NCBI RefSeq assembly: GCF_002006345.1 | Contig: NZ_LZZM01000205.1 | Span: 1-37,086, forward strand | Direction: 5' to 3' | DNA: 37,086 nucleotides | DNA from: Clostridium puniceum | GTDB taxonomy: Bacteria > Bacillota > Clostridia > Clostridiales > Clostridiaceae | Shown here: piece by piece, positions 25,542 to 34,180 of the stretch | Layout of the letters: every line of letters begins with the position of its first letter | Position numbering within the stretch: the stretch's first letter is position 1 | Notes under the pieces: model-generated | Database searches by the model: none | Told to the model about the DNA's origin: nothing | What the model saw: only the letters and a program-made list of their open reading frames with translations | Program-made: the position numbers and the translations under genes

Positions 25542-26315
25542 ATGAAAGCTGTAATATTAGCAGGTGGATTTGGAACAAGAATTTCAGAGGAAAGTCACTT
25601 AAGACCAAAGCCAATGATTGAAATTGGAGATATGCCTATTCTATGGCATATTATGAAGATATATTCACATTATGGATACAATGATTTTGTAATTTGTTGT
25701 GGATACAAGGCTCATATGATTAAAGAGTATTTTGCAGATTATTATTTATATAGAAGTGATGTTACATTTGACTTTGTTAAAAAGAATAAGATGACTGTAC
25801 ACAATAATTTTTCTGAACCTTGGCAAGTTACGTTAGTTGATACAGGTCTTAATACTATGACAGGCGGACGTATTAAAAGAATACAAAAATACATCAATAA
25901 ATCCCCATTTATGCTTACATACGGAGATGGAGTTAGTGATGTTAATATTGCTGAACTTGTTAAATTTCATGAATCTCATGGAAAAATAGCTACTATGACA
26001 GCAATAAATGTAGAGCAAAGATTTGGTGTTCTTGATATTAATAAGGATAATGTAATTAATGCCTTTCGTGAAAAAAATGCTGATGATGGTGGCATGATTA
26101 ATGGGGGATTTATGGTGCTTAATCCTGAGATTTTTGATTATATTGAAGGAGATAGTACAGTATTTGAAAAAGCTCCACTAGAAACAGCTGCTAAGATGGG
26201 GGAACTCATGGCATATAAACATGAAGGGTTTTGGAAGTGCATGGATACACAAAGAGATAAGCAACAACTTGAAGCTTTGTGGGAAAGTGGGGAGGCTCCA
26301 TGGAAAAAATGGTGA
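25542..26315 (+). CDS. rfbF: Glucose-1-phosphate cytidylyltransferase
   Basis: Makes CDP-glucose from CTP and glucose-1-phosphate, the entry to CDP-3,6-dideoxyhexoses. Product of 257 residues starting MKAVILAGGFGTRISEES with RPKPMIEIG, the nucleotidyl-transfer signature. It continues DFVICCGYKAHMIKEYF, LVDTGLNTMTGGRIKRI, FMLTYGDGVSDV, EQRFGVL and the C-terminal HEGFWKCMDTQRDKQQLE. ATG 25542 is chosen because AAAGGAG (25528-25534) precedes it; the TTG at 25524 lies before that site. The 3' end overlaps rfbG by 16 bases. First gene after the sigma-K-type promoter. Confidence 0.95.
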   Translation: MKAVILAGGFGTRISEESHLRPKPMIEIGDMPILWHIMKIYSHYGYNDFVICCGYKAHMIKEYFADYYLYRSDVTFDFVKKNKMTVHNNFSEPWQVTLVDTGLNTMTGGRIKRIQKYINKSPFMLTYGDGVSDVNIAELVKFHESHGKIATMTAINVEQRFGVLDINKDNVINAFREKNADDGGMINGGFMVLNPEIFDYIEGDSTVFEKAPLETAAKMGELMAYKHEGFWKCMDTQRDKQQLEALWESGEAPWKKW

Positions 26316-27370
26316 TAGATTTGGAATTTTATAAAGGAAAGAAAGTTTTAGTAACAGGACATACTGGATTTAAAGGATCTTGGCTTTTGAAGATACTTGT
26401 TAAAGCTGGTGCTGAAGTTATAGGATATTCCTTAATTCCACCTACAAATCCAAATTTGTTCCAGATTTCTGGAATTAATAAAGAAATTAACTCTGTAATT
26501 GGCGATATTAGAGATTTAGAAAAGCTAATGGATACATTTAATAAATATAAACCTGAAATAATTTTTCATCTTGCAGCTCAACCTATTGTACGTGATAGCT
26601 ATAAAGAACCCGTTTACACATATGAAACTAATGTAATGGGAACTGTTAATATACTTGAATGTATTAGAAAAAATGAGTGTGCAAAGTCATTTTTAAATAT
26701 TACGACAGATAAAGTCTACAAAAATAATGAGTGGGAATGGGGATATCGTGAAAATGAACAATTAGATGGATTTGATCCGTATTCAAATAGTAAGTCTTGT
26801 TCAGAACTCGTTACTCATAGTTATAAGAACTCTTTCTTTGGCGAAGGGCAAGTTGCAATTTCTACAGCTAGAGCTGGTAATGTAATAGGTGGTGGTGATT
26901 TTGCTAATGATAGAATTATTCCAGACTGCATTAGAGCAGCTGAAAAAAAGCAAACAATCATCGTAAGAAATTCACATTCAACTAGGCCGTATCAACATGT
27001 TTTAGAGCCATTAGGAGCATATCTTATGATAGCTAAAAAACAATATGAGAATATAAAATATTGTGGTTATTATAATGTTGGACCTAATGAGTCTGACTGT
27101 ATAACAACAGGAACTTTGGTGGATATATTTTGCAAAAAATGGGGACAAAATATGACTTGGGAAGATAAATTTATAGGAGGACCTCATGAAGCGAATTTCT
27201 TAAAGTTAGATTGTTCTAAGATTAAAACGATATTGGGATGGACCCCTAGATGGAGTGTAGAAAAAGCAATTGAAAAAACAGTTGAGTGGGCAAAATGTTA
27301 TTTAGGAGAATATGATATTAATGAATGTATGACTAAACAAATAATAGAATTTTTTAAAGAGGGAGAATAA
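26300..27370 (+). CDS. rfbG: CDP-glucose 4,6-dehydratase
   Basis: NAD-dependent SDR that turns CDP-glucose into CDP-4-keto-6-deoxyglucose. Product of 356 residues from ATG 26300 behind GGGGAGG. Marks are VLVTGHTGFKGSWLLKIL (glycine-rich NAD motif), GDIRD, FHLAAQPIVRDSY, NITTDKVYKNNEW (the T-[TS]-D-K catalytic segment), the active-site Tyr-x3-Lys in PYSNSKSCSEL, ARAGNVIGGGDFANDRIIPD and STRPYQHVLEPLGAYL. These match RfbG/DdhB closely. It overlaps rfbF and is followed by rfbH 3 bases later, so the three are translated together. Confidence 0.95.
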   Translation: MEKMVIDLEFYKGKKVLVTGHTGFKGSWLLKILVKAGAEVIGYSLIPPTNPNLFQISGINKEINSVIGDIRDLEKLMDTFNKYKPEIIFHLAAQPIVRDSYKEPVYTYETNVMGTVNILECIRKNECAKSFLNITTDKVYKNNEWEWGYRENEQLDGFDPYSNSKSCSELVTHSYKNSFFGEGQVAISTARAGNVIGGGDFANDRIIPDCIRAAEKKQTIIVRNSHSTRPYQHVLEPLGAYLMIAKKQYENIKYCGYYNVGPNESDCITTGTLVDIFCKKWGQNMTWEDKFIGGPHEANFLKLDCSKIKTILGWTPRWSVEKAIEKTVEWAKCYLGEYDINECMTKQIIEFFKEGE

Positions 27371-27373
27371 ACC

Positions 27374-28735
27374 ATGTCAGATAATTTAAAGCAGCAAAAA
27401 GATAAAAACGAAATTTTAAAGCTTGTTAGTGAATATTGTGATAAGTATCATAAAAAAGCTGATTATGTAGAAGGTCAAAAAATTCCTTATGCATCAAGAG
27501 TTTATGATAATGAAGAAATGGTTAATCTTATAGATAGTTCTCTTGAATTTTGGCTTACATCTGGAAGATATACAGATGAATTTGAAAGGGAATTTGCTAA
27601 ATATTTAAATGTGAAATATTGTAGTCTTGTTAATTCCGGTTCAAGTGCTAATTTAAATGCTTTTATGGCTTTAACATCGCCACTACTCGGAGATAGAGCA
27701 GTAAAACGCGGTGATGAGATCATTACTGTTGCAGCAGGTTTTCCTACTACTGTTACTCCTATGATTCAATTTGGTGCAGTACCTGTTTTTGTCGATGTTA
27801 CAATTCCACAATATAATATTGATGTAACAATTCTAGAAAAAGCACTATCAGATAAAACTAAGGCTGTTATGATTGCTCATACATTAGGGAATCCTTTCAA
27901 TTTAAGTGCTGTTAAAGATTTTTGTGATAAAAATAATTTATGGCTAATCGAAGATAATTGTGATGCACTTGGTTCCCAATATACAATAAATGGAAAAGAA
28001 AAATTTACAGGTACAATAGGTGATATTGGAACGTCAAGTTTTTATCCACCACATCATATGACAATGGGTGAAGGTGGAGCAGTATACACAGATAATCTAT
28101 TGCTTAATAAAATAATTCGTTCACTCAGAGATTGGGGAAGAGATTGTGTTTGTCCTTCTGGAATGGATAATTTATGTAAACATCGTTTTGATAAGCAATA
28201 TGGTGAATTGCCTATTGGATACGATCATAAATATGTATATTCGCATTTTGGATATAACTTAAAAGCAACTGATATGCAAGCAGCCATAGGATGTGCACAA
28301 CTTAAAAAATTTCCTTATTTTGTCGAAAGAAGAAAAGAAAACTTTAAAAGATTAAAAAATGGGTTATTAGAAGTTGGAGATAAACTCATATTACCTGTTC
28401 CATGTAAAAATTCTGATCCTAGTTGGTTCGGGTTCCTTATTACTTGCAAAGATGGATTAGATAGAAATAAGATTGTTCAATATATTGAAAGCAAAGGTGT
28501 TCAAACAAGGATGTTATTTGCAGGAAATTTGATAAAGCATCCATGTTTTGACGAATTGAGGGCTAATAACAATGGATATCGTGTTGTTGGTGATTTAACA
28601 AATACAGATAGAATTATGAATCATACTTTTTGGGTAGGAGTATATCCAGGAATGACTGATGAAATGATAGACTACATGAGTAAAATAATAAAAGAGGCTG
28701 TTAAAATTATACATTCTAAATTTTCTATTAAATAA
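27374..28735 (+). CDS. rfbH: CDP-6-deoxy-4-keto-glucose 3-dehydrase (E1)
   Basis: PMP and [2Fe-2S] enzyme that removes the C-3 hydroxyl of CDP-4-keto-6-deoxyglucose, working with a reductase (E3). Product of 453 residues, DegT fold. The usual PLP Lys is replaced by His in SSFYPPHHMTMGEGGA, the hallmark of E1/DdhC. The iron-sulfur ligands are visible as CVCPSGMDNLC (C-x-C-x7-C) with an upstream Cys in LIEDNCDALGS. Other marks are NSGSSANLNAF and GYNLKATDMQAAIG. ATG starts 3 bases after rfbG. No E3 reductase (DdhD/AscD-like ferredoxin reductase) lies in the window, so it must be supplied elsewhere. Confidence 0.95.
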   Translation: MSDNLKQQKDKNEILKLVSEYCDKYHKKADYVEGQKIPYASRVYDNEEMVNLIDSSLEFWLTSGRYTDEFEREFAKYLNVKYCSLVNSGSSANLNAFMALTSPLLGDRAVKRGDEIITVAAGFPTTVTPMIQFGAVPVFVDVTIPQYNIDVTILEKALSDKTKAVMIAHTLGNPFNLSAVKDFCDKNNLWLIEDNCDALGSQYTINGKEKFTGTIGDIGTSSFYPPHHMTMGEGGAVYTDNLLLNKIIRSLRDWGRDCVCPSGMDNLCKHRFDKQYGELPIGYDHKYVYSHFGYNLKATDMQAAIGCAQLKKFPYFVERRKENFKRLKNGLLEVGDKLILPVPCKNSDPSWFGFLITCKDGLDRNKIVQYIESKGVQTRMLFAGNLIKHPCFDELRANNNGYRVVGDLTNTDRIMNHTFWVGVYPGMTDEMIDYMSKIIKEAVKIIHSKFSIK

Positions 28736-28773
28736 ATTCGAATCATTTAAGCAATTGTGGAAGGAATTGTAAT

Positions 28774-30504
28774 GTGAAGTTAAGTGATTATATTGTAACT
28801 TTTTTAATTGAAAAAAAAATAACTGATGTATTTGGTTATCCTGGTGGAATGGTAACACATCTTATTGATTCCTTTAATAAATACAAAGATTGCATTTTTG
28901 CACATGTAAATTATCATGAACAAGGGTCTGCATTCTGTGCTTGTGGATATGCTCAAATATCAAATAAACCAGGAATCGCATATGCTACAAGCGGACCAGG
29001 GGCTACAAATCTTATTACAGGGATTGCAAATGCCTACTTTGATTCTATACCATGCATATTTATTACAGGACAGGTTAATACCTATGAATCAAAGGGAGAC
29101 ATGCTTGTTAGGCAAAAAGGATTTCAAGAAACTGATATTGTAAGTATTGTAAAATCTATTACAAAATATGCAGTGAAAATCGATAATGAGAATAATATTA
29201 AGTATGAACTTGAAAAAGCATTTGATATAAGTTGTAATGGGAGACCAGGTCCTGTACTTATTGATATTCCTATGAATATTCAAAGCGCTGATATTATTCC
29301 AGAAGATTTAAAATGCTATAAATCAAAAAAAGATGAACAAGCTACCTGTTATTATGAAGATATAAAAAATACTATATTAAAAATGTTGAAATCATCTAAA
29401 AGACCTGTTATTTTAGTAGGGAATGGTGTTAATACTGCAAATATTGGCAATAGGTTTAGAAATTTTGTTGATTTAATAGGCATTCCAGTTGTTACAAGCA
29501 TGATTGGAAGAGATGTATTATCAAATAGTATTGAAAATAATTTTGGATTTATAGGTGCTTATGGGGATAGATGTGCAAATTTTATTATATCAAATAGTGA
29601 TTTAATTATAAGCTTTGGTTCTAGAATTGATTGTAGACAAACTGGAAGTAATTTGAAATTTTTTGCAAAGAATGCAAAAATCATACGATTAGATATTGAT
29701 AGCGGCGAGCTCACAAACAAAATAAAAGAGGATGAAATATCTCTTGTTGTAGATTTAAAGAAAATAATATCAATGCTGAATACAGAAGAATTTAAAGTAA
29801 AAGACAACTATCAAAAATGGATAAATGCATGTAATAAGATACAAGAAGAACTTAAGTTCATTATGGTGCAGTATGAAAATGACATTATAAAAGAATTTTC
29901 GTATAAGGTTCCAGACAACTCAATTATAACAACTGATGTTGGTCAGAATCAGGTATGGGTAGCACAATCTTTTGTTATGAAAAACAATCAAAAAATGCTT
30001 TTTTCAGGAGGACATGGTGCAATGGGATATTCACTTCCAGCCGCCATTGGTGCATATTATGGTAGCAAGAAAAACGTGATTTGTTTTAATGGAGATGGCG
30101 GATTACAAATGAATATTCAAGAACTCCAATTTGTAGTAAGAGAAGATATTCCTGTTAAAGTTATATTACTCAATAATAACTCATTAGGCATGATTCGTCA
30201 TTTTCAGGAAATGTACTTTGAATCCAATTTTGTACAAACTAAAAAAGAGAGCGGCTATACGACTCCTGATTTTCAAGAAATTGCAATTGCCTATGGTTTA
30301 AGATATATAAATATAAATTCTATAGAGGAAATTTCAAAATGCGAAAATATGTTAGTGGATAATAAACCTTGCTTTATAGAAATAAACTTAAGTGATACTA
30401 CTTATTTGTATCCTAAGCTTGCTATGGGTAGACCAATTCATGATCAAGATCCACTTTTAGATAGAAATTTATTTAATAGATTAATGGAAATTTGTAATAT
30501 TTAA
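28774..30504 (+). CDS. TPP-dependent acetolactate synthase homologue, YerE-like (two-carbon branching of a CDP-sugar)
   Basis: Product of 576 residues with the full AHAS layout: FGYPGGMVTHLID, catalytic Glu in YHEQGSAF, ATSGPGATNL, NGRPGPVLIDIP, a middle domain with GNGVNTANIG and FGSRIDCRQTG, the TPP motif NGDGGLQMNIQE, and SLGMIRHFQEMYF. It is in a CDP-sugar operon without ilvC, ilvD or a small subunit. In Yersinia, YerE, an AHAS-like flavoenzyme, adds a two-carbon unit from pyruvate to C-4 of CDP-4-keto-3,6-dideoxyhexose on the way to yersiniose A, and it follows the same RfbF-RfbG-RfbH chemistry. I infer the same reaction here. A stray amino acid AHAS is possible but fits less well. GTG follows GGAAGGA; start chosen on family alignment (MKLSDYIVTFL). 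Confidence 0.8.
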   Translation: MKLSDYIVTFLIEKKITDVFGYPGGMVTHLIDSFNKYKDCIFAHVNYHEQGSAFCACGYAQISNKPGIAYATSGPGATNLITGIANAYFDSIPCIFITGQVNTYESKGDMLVRQKGFQETDIVSIVKSITKYAVKIDNENNIKYELEKAFDISCNGRPGPVLIDIPMNIQSADIIPEDLKCYKSKKDEQATCYYEDIKNTILKMLKSSKRPVILVGNGVNTANIGNRFRNFVDLIGIPVVTSMIGRDVLSNSIENNFGFIGAYGDRCANFIISNSDLIISFGSRIDCRQTGSNLKFFAKNAKIIRLDIDSGELTNKIKEDEISLVVDLKKIISMLNTEEFKVKDNYQKWINACNKIQEELKFIMVQYENDIIKEFSYKVPDNSIITTDVGQNQVWVAQSFVMKNNQKMLFSGGHGAMGYSLPAAIGAYYGSKKNVICFNGDGGLQMNIQELQFVVREDIPVKVILLNNNSLGMIRHFQEMYFESNFVQTKKESGYTTPDFQEIAIAYGLRYININSIEEISKCENMLVDNKPCFIEINLSDTTYLYPKLAMGRPIHDQDPLLDRNLFNRLMEICNI

Positions 30505-30513
30505 GTACAGTAG

Positions 30514-30560
30514 AACTAGTATTAATAATGCTAGTTTTACTAATTTATAAGTTAGTAAAA
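30514..30560 (+). repeat. Two overlapping small hairpins between the YerE-like gene and the SDR gene
   Basis: aactag (30514-30519) with ctagtt (30531-30536), and ttttactaa (30535-30543) with ttagtaaaa (30552-30560). They share bases 30535-30536, so only one full stem can form at a time. Could tune read-through; not clearly a terminator. Confidence 0.4.
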
Positions 30561-30580
30561 AGAAAGAGGGATTATAAATT

Positions 30581-31507
30581 ATGAAAAATGTAGTAATAAC
30601 TGGTGCCACTAGTTTTATAGGAGTACATATAATTAAGGAATATCTTAAAAATAACTGTGCAGTTATAGCTGTAGTTAGACCAAGTTCAAAAAATTTAGAT
30701 AGATTGCCTAAAAACAATCTTTTAACAGTTATAGAGATAGGCATGGAAAAAATTGAAAAACTTATAGAGAGAATTGGAATAAAAAAAATAGATATATTTT
30801 ATCATTTAGCATGGGCTGGTGTAAGGATGCCATATCGTGATGATGCTATTTTACAGAATGAAAATTATAATTGTGCAATAAATACTATGAAAGTTGCTAA
30901 ACGATTAGGATGCAATACATTTATAGGCGCTGGCTCGCAAGCTGAGTATGGTAAATGTGTTGGTAAAATTAATGAAAGCTATCCTGCAAAACCAGTTACT
31001 GAATATGGTAAAGCAAAATTAAAAGCTTATCAAACACTTAAGAAAATGGCTAAAGAAAATAGTATAAAATTTATTTGGGCAAGAATATTTAGTGTATATG
31101 GTATTTATGATTATAAAGGAACAATTGTTATGTCAGCATTAGTTAGGATGAAAAAAAATGAAAGTATACAATTAACCCAATGTATGCAAAATTGGGACTT
31201 TATCTATGTAGAAGATTTAGCACGAGCAATGTATTTACTTGCAAATACATCGTGTATGGATGGAATATATAATATTGCAAGTGGAGAAAGTAGGCAACTT
31301 AAAGAATTTGTAATAGATATGAAAGATATTTGTAAATCAAATAGTGAGTTGCAATTTGGAGCAATACCTTATAATAGTGAAAGTATAATAATCTTTGAAC
31401 CAATTGTAGATAAATTGAAACAAAATTTAGGATGGTCTTGTAATGTGAGTTTTAAGGAAGGAATTAAAAGAATATTGGAATTTATTGATTTAGAGATAGT
31501 TGAATAA
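30581..31507 (+). CDS. NAD(P)-dependent SDR (epimerase/reductase), probable YerF-like ketoreductase
   Basis: Product of 308 residues, extended SDR. NVVITGATSFIGVHIIKEYL is the cofactor motif. Then come FYHLAWAGVRMPYRD, FIGAGSQAEYGK, the active-site Tyr-x3-Lys in TEYGKAKLKAYQ, WARIFSVYG, DFIYVEDLARAMYLL and GIYNIASGESRQLKEF. It ends the rfbFGH-YerE-like operon. In yersiniose A synthesis the last step is an SDR (YerF) that reduces the keto group of the added two-carbon branch; this gene is in the matching position. It could instead be a C-4 or C-2 reductase or epimerase of a 3,6-dideoxyhexose. ATG follows AAAGAGGG at 10 bases. Confidence 0.83.
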   Translation: MKNVVITGATSFIGVHIIKEYLKNNCAVIAVVRPSSKNLDRLPKNNLLTVIEIGMEKIEKLIERIGIKKIDIFYHLAWAGVRMPYRDDAILQNENYNCAINTMKVAKRLGCNTFIGAGSQAEYGKCVGKINESYPAKPVTEYGKAKLKAYQTLKKMAKENSIKFIWARIFSVYGIYDYKGTIVMSALVRMKKNESIQLTQCMQNWDFIYVEDLARAMYLLANTSCMDGIYNIASGESRQLKEFVIDMKDICKSNSELQFGAIPYNSESIIIFEPIVDKLKQNLGWSCNVSFKEGIKRILEFIDLEIVE

Positions 31508-31687
31508 AAAATAAGTATTAAATTAATATATCGCATTATTCAGAAATGGATTTGAGATACTTTTGTTGTTCCTGCATCTAGTTAATTTTAAACTCATCAA
31601 ACTTTCATTTCCATGTCACACTGTTTGAAATAAAGCTCTTTAAACACTTCAATTATATAAAAACACCTTTATAATTTTCACAATAAT

Positions 31688-31719
31688 CATGTAATCAGAT
31701 ATTTATATCTGATTACATG
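31688..31719. promoter_or_regulatory. 32-base palindrome next to the sigma-K -35 box
   Basis: CATGTAATCAGATAT (31688-31702) and its perfect inverted copy (31705-31719) with a 2-base centre, ending 4 bases before the -35 element. It could be a regulator binding site, or the stem of a terminator for the operon ending at 31507 with a delayed T run. Confidence 0.55.
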
Positions 31720-31722
31720 GAG

Positions 31723-31751
31723 AACACTTTTTTCAATATATTCATAAGATA
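31723..31751 (+). promoter_or_regulatory. Sigma-K-type promoter for the GT fusion gene
   Basis: AACA (31723-31726), a 16-base spacer (cttttttcaatatatt), CATAAGATA (31743-31751), an exact fit to mACm-N16-CATAnnnTA. Start codon 88 bases downstream. Confidence 0.75.
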
Positions 31752-31839
31752 GTATAGTGTTAAATGAATTGTTGATAACGATATAAAGTTTAAATTATCA
31801 TATGATTGAGCATAGGTGCATAATTTAGGAGGTAGTTTG

Positions 31840-33954
31840 ATGAATAATAATAAAATTGCATTTATAATCTGTGTTTTAAATGAAAACCAGTTTAAAGTGT
31901 GCAATTCATATATTGATGATTTAGAAATTCCGTTAGGTATTGAAATAGATATAATTAGTATAAAATTAAATAAAAGTATTGCAGAAGCTTATAATATTGG
32001 TTTAAATCAAACAGATGCTAAATATAAAATTTATCTTCATAGTAATACTTATATAATAAATAAAACCATAATAAAAGACATTTTGGATATTTTTGCAAGC
32101 AATGAACAAATAGGTTTAATTGGTGTTGTTGGAGCTAAAAGATTGCCAGCTAGTGGTTTATGGTGGAATGATGTAGGCAAAGTAGGAGAAGTGGATATTT
32201 TAAATAATGGAGTTAAACAGTACTATAAATTAAATAACATTATAGAGAAGTATGAAATTGTTGAAGCTGTAGATGGTCTAATAATAGCGACACAATTTGA
32301 TATAAAATGGAAAGAAGAACTATTTGATGGCCTATATTTTTATGATATTGCAGAATGTATGGAGTTTAATAAAAAAGGATTTCAAGTTATAGTTCCAAGA
32401 CAGGAGAAAACATGGTGTATTCATGATTGGGGCAGTGAAGTTGATAATAATCTTCAAAATGAAACTGAAAAATATAGACAAATTTTTCTGAAAGAATATT
32501 CAATTATACAAAATAGAAATATTTCTAAATCTAAAGACTTATTTGATTTCAACAGAGAAGAGGCTATGAATATATTAGTTCAAAATAGAAAAAATTTAGA
32601 AAATTATTTTTATTCCATGAAAAATAGCTTAGGATTAAGTGATTATGAAGGTGTGGCAAAAAATGCTTATGATTTTGCAACCAGGGCTTCTTGGAGTGTG
32701 TATCATCCCGATTTTTATCAATCTCCAGAAATAGAAAATATGCTTTTAGAATGTGCAAGCAAATTACCTACAGAAGATTATATCATAAAAGGTAGAAATG
32801 GTAAAAAAAGAAAAGTTCTTCATGTTTTGAGCGAAGGATACTCTACAGGAGGTCATACAAGACTTGCAAAAAATTGGATAAAAAGTGATCCGGATTCCAT
32901 CCATTCATTAGTTACTACGTGGCAGATAAAAAGTACTCCACAGTGGCTTTTAGATGAAATAAAAAATAGCGGTGGATGGATTTCTTCTCTTGAAGCTGTT
33001 TCTGATAAATATGTTGAAAGAGCTGCAAAGCTTAGAAAACTAGCATATGAATGGGCGGATATAGTAGTACTCCATATGCATATGATGGATCCAATTCCTG
33101 TAATAGCATTTGGAATAGATGATGGACCACCTATAATTTATATGAATCATGGAGATCATCTTTTTTGGCTTGGAGCAAGTATAGCTGATTTAGTTATAGA
33201 TCTTAGACCTTCCGGACAAAAGTTGACTTTAACTAGAAGAAGTTGTAATAATTCTTGCATATTACCGATACCTTTAGACTTTAAAAAAGATTTTAACAGA
33301 AATGAAATTAGGAAAAAATATGAAATAAATGAAAATGAAATTATCATACTAACTATTGCTTCCAATTATAAATTTAGAAGCATTAATAGCCATAATTATC
33401 TTAATATTGTAAAAGATATAGTTAATAAGGTTGATAATTGCAAAGTTTATATTATTGGTCCTAATGATACAGGAAAGTGGCATGAAATAAATATTGAAAC
33501 AGGTGGAAAAATAAAAGCATTAGGAGTAGTAACAGAAATAGAGGAATTTTATCAAATGGCAGATATATATTTAGATTGTTTTATGATGGGAAGTATGACA
33601 TCACTATTAGATGCTTCTAAATATGGATTATCAATAATAAAATTCACAAATAGTCATTGTCCTATTCTTACTGAATTTGATGAAGAATTTGAAGTATGCA
33701 GTTATAACAATATAAATGACATTATACAAGAAATTAATAAAATAAAGAGTGGTAATATTGAAACGTATGAGAAGTATAAAAGTATTAACAATGCCATAGA
33801 AAAAAATCATATATCGGATACTCAGGAAAAAATCAAAAATATATACAGTAGGTTAGACAATCACAGAGTAAATAGAAAATTGACAATAAGTAATGGTACA
33901 GAAGACTATGATCTTTTTTGGATTCTTTTAATTAATAGGGGATATGTTTACTAA
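31840..33954 (+). CDS. Two-domain glycosyltransferase: GT2-like plus GT-B
   Basis: Product of 704 residues; ATG 31840 follows TTAGGAGGT, and the upstream GTG at 31816 does not. Residues 1-210 are a GT-A fold of the Glyco_tranf_2-like kind: FIICVLNENQF, IAEAYNIGLNQTDAKYKIYLHSN (in place of the usual DDD), VDGLIIAT and WCIHDWG. A helical linker (about 210-325) leads to a GT-B module: VLHVLSEGYSTGGHTRLAKNW, VVLHMHM, PIIYMNHGDHLFWLG, then IILTIASNYKFRS, IIGPNDTGKW, ALGVVTEIEEFYQMADIYLDCFMMGSMTSLLDA, the GT4-type donor region. Two active sites on one chain suggest addition of two different sugars in sequence. Cytosolic; donors unknown, the CDP-sugar being a candidate. Confidence 0.82.
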   Translation: MNNNKIAFIICVLNENQFKVCNSYIDDLEIPLGIEIDIISIKLNKSIAEAYNIGLNQTDAKYKIYLHSNTYIINKTIIKDILDIFASNEQIGLIGVVGAKRLPASGLWWNDVGKVGEVDILNNGVKQYYKLNNIIEKYEIVEAVDGLIIATQFDIKWKEELFDGLYFYDIAECMEFNKKGFQVIVPRQEKTWCIHDWGSEVDNNLQNETEKYRQIFLKEYSIIQNRNISKSKDLFDFNREEAMNILVQNRKNLENYFYSMKNSLGLSDYEGVAKNAYDFATRASWSVYHPDFYQSPEIENMLLECASKLPTEDYIIKGRNGKKRKVLHVLSEGYSTGGHTRLAKNWIKSDPDSIHSLVTTWQIKSTPQWLLDEIKNSGGWISSLEAVSDKYVERAAKLRKLAYEWADIVVLHMHMMDPIPVIAFGIDDGPPIIYMNHGDHLFWLGASIADLVIDLRPSGQKLTLTRRSCNNSCILPIPLDFKKDFNRNEIRKKYEINENEIIILTIASNYKFRSINSHNYLNIVKDIVNKVDNCKVYIIGPNDTGKWHEINIETGGKIKALGVVTEIEEFYQMADIYLDCFMMGSMTSLLDASKYGLSIIKFTNSHCPILTEFDEEFEVCSYNNINDIIQEINKIKSGNIETYEKYKSINNAIEKNHISDTQEKIKNIYSRLDNHRVNRKLTISNGTEDYDLFWILLINRGYVY

Positions 33955-34012
33955 GGAATGGATAAAGAGAATAGAGGAATATAAAAAAGATTTTAGATAA
34001 AGACATATAAAT

Positions 34013-34038
34013 ACACAAAGTAAAAACTTTACTTGTGT
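34013..34038 (+). terminator. Hairpin after the GT fusion gene
   Basis: acacaaagtaaa with tttacttgtgt (34013-34024 and 34028-34038), one bulge, no T run. Possible terminator or spacer; the next gene starts about 140 bases on with no promoter I can assign. Confidence 0.45.
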
Positions 34039-34180
34039 GTATATTCGGCCGAAATTAAGGTCATGCATTTACAGTTTTAAATATATACTGATAGTATAAG
34101 TGTAATTTAGAATATGGGAATCTATAGATATAGTAATGATGAAATACAATTATAGATTTGATAACAAAAGGGGGATAAAC

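Larger units (their letters stand above)
31661..31761 (+). repeat. Duplicated promoter module, copy 2
   Basis: Second copy of the 100-base module at 25400-25500, same strand, upstream of the next glycosyltransferase. Its dyad is perfect here (31688-31719) but imperfect with compensating changes in copy 1. The preceding 31508-31660 contains nothing clear. Confidence 0.85.

Noticed and set aside
28595..28858. Minus-strand 87-codon frame across the rfbH end
   Set aside because: Antisense to rfbH and the YerE-like gene with low-complexity His/Asn/Tyr content, and no ribosome binding site.
28774..30504. Call as a second amino acid acetolactate synthase (ilvB)
   Set aside because: No small subunit, ilvC or ilvD nearby, and its place after rfbFGH matches YerE. 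Kept as an alternative only.
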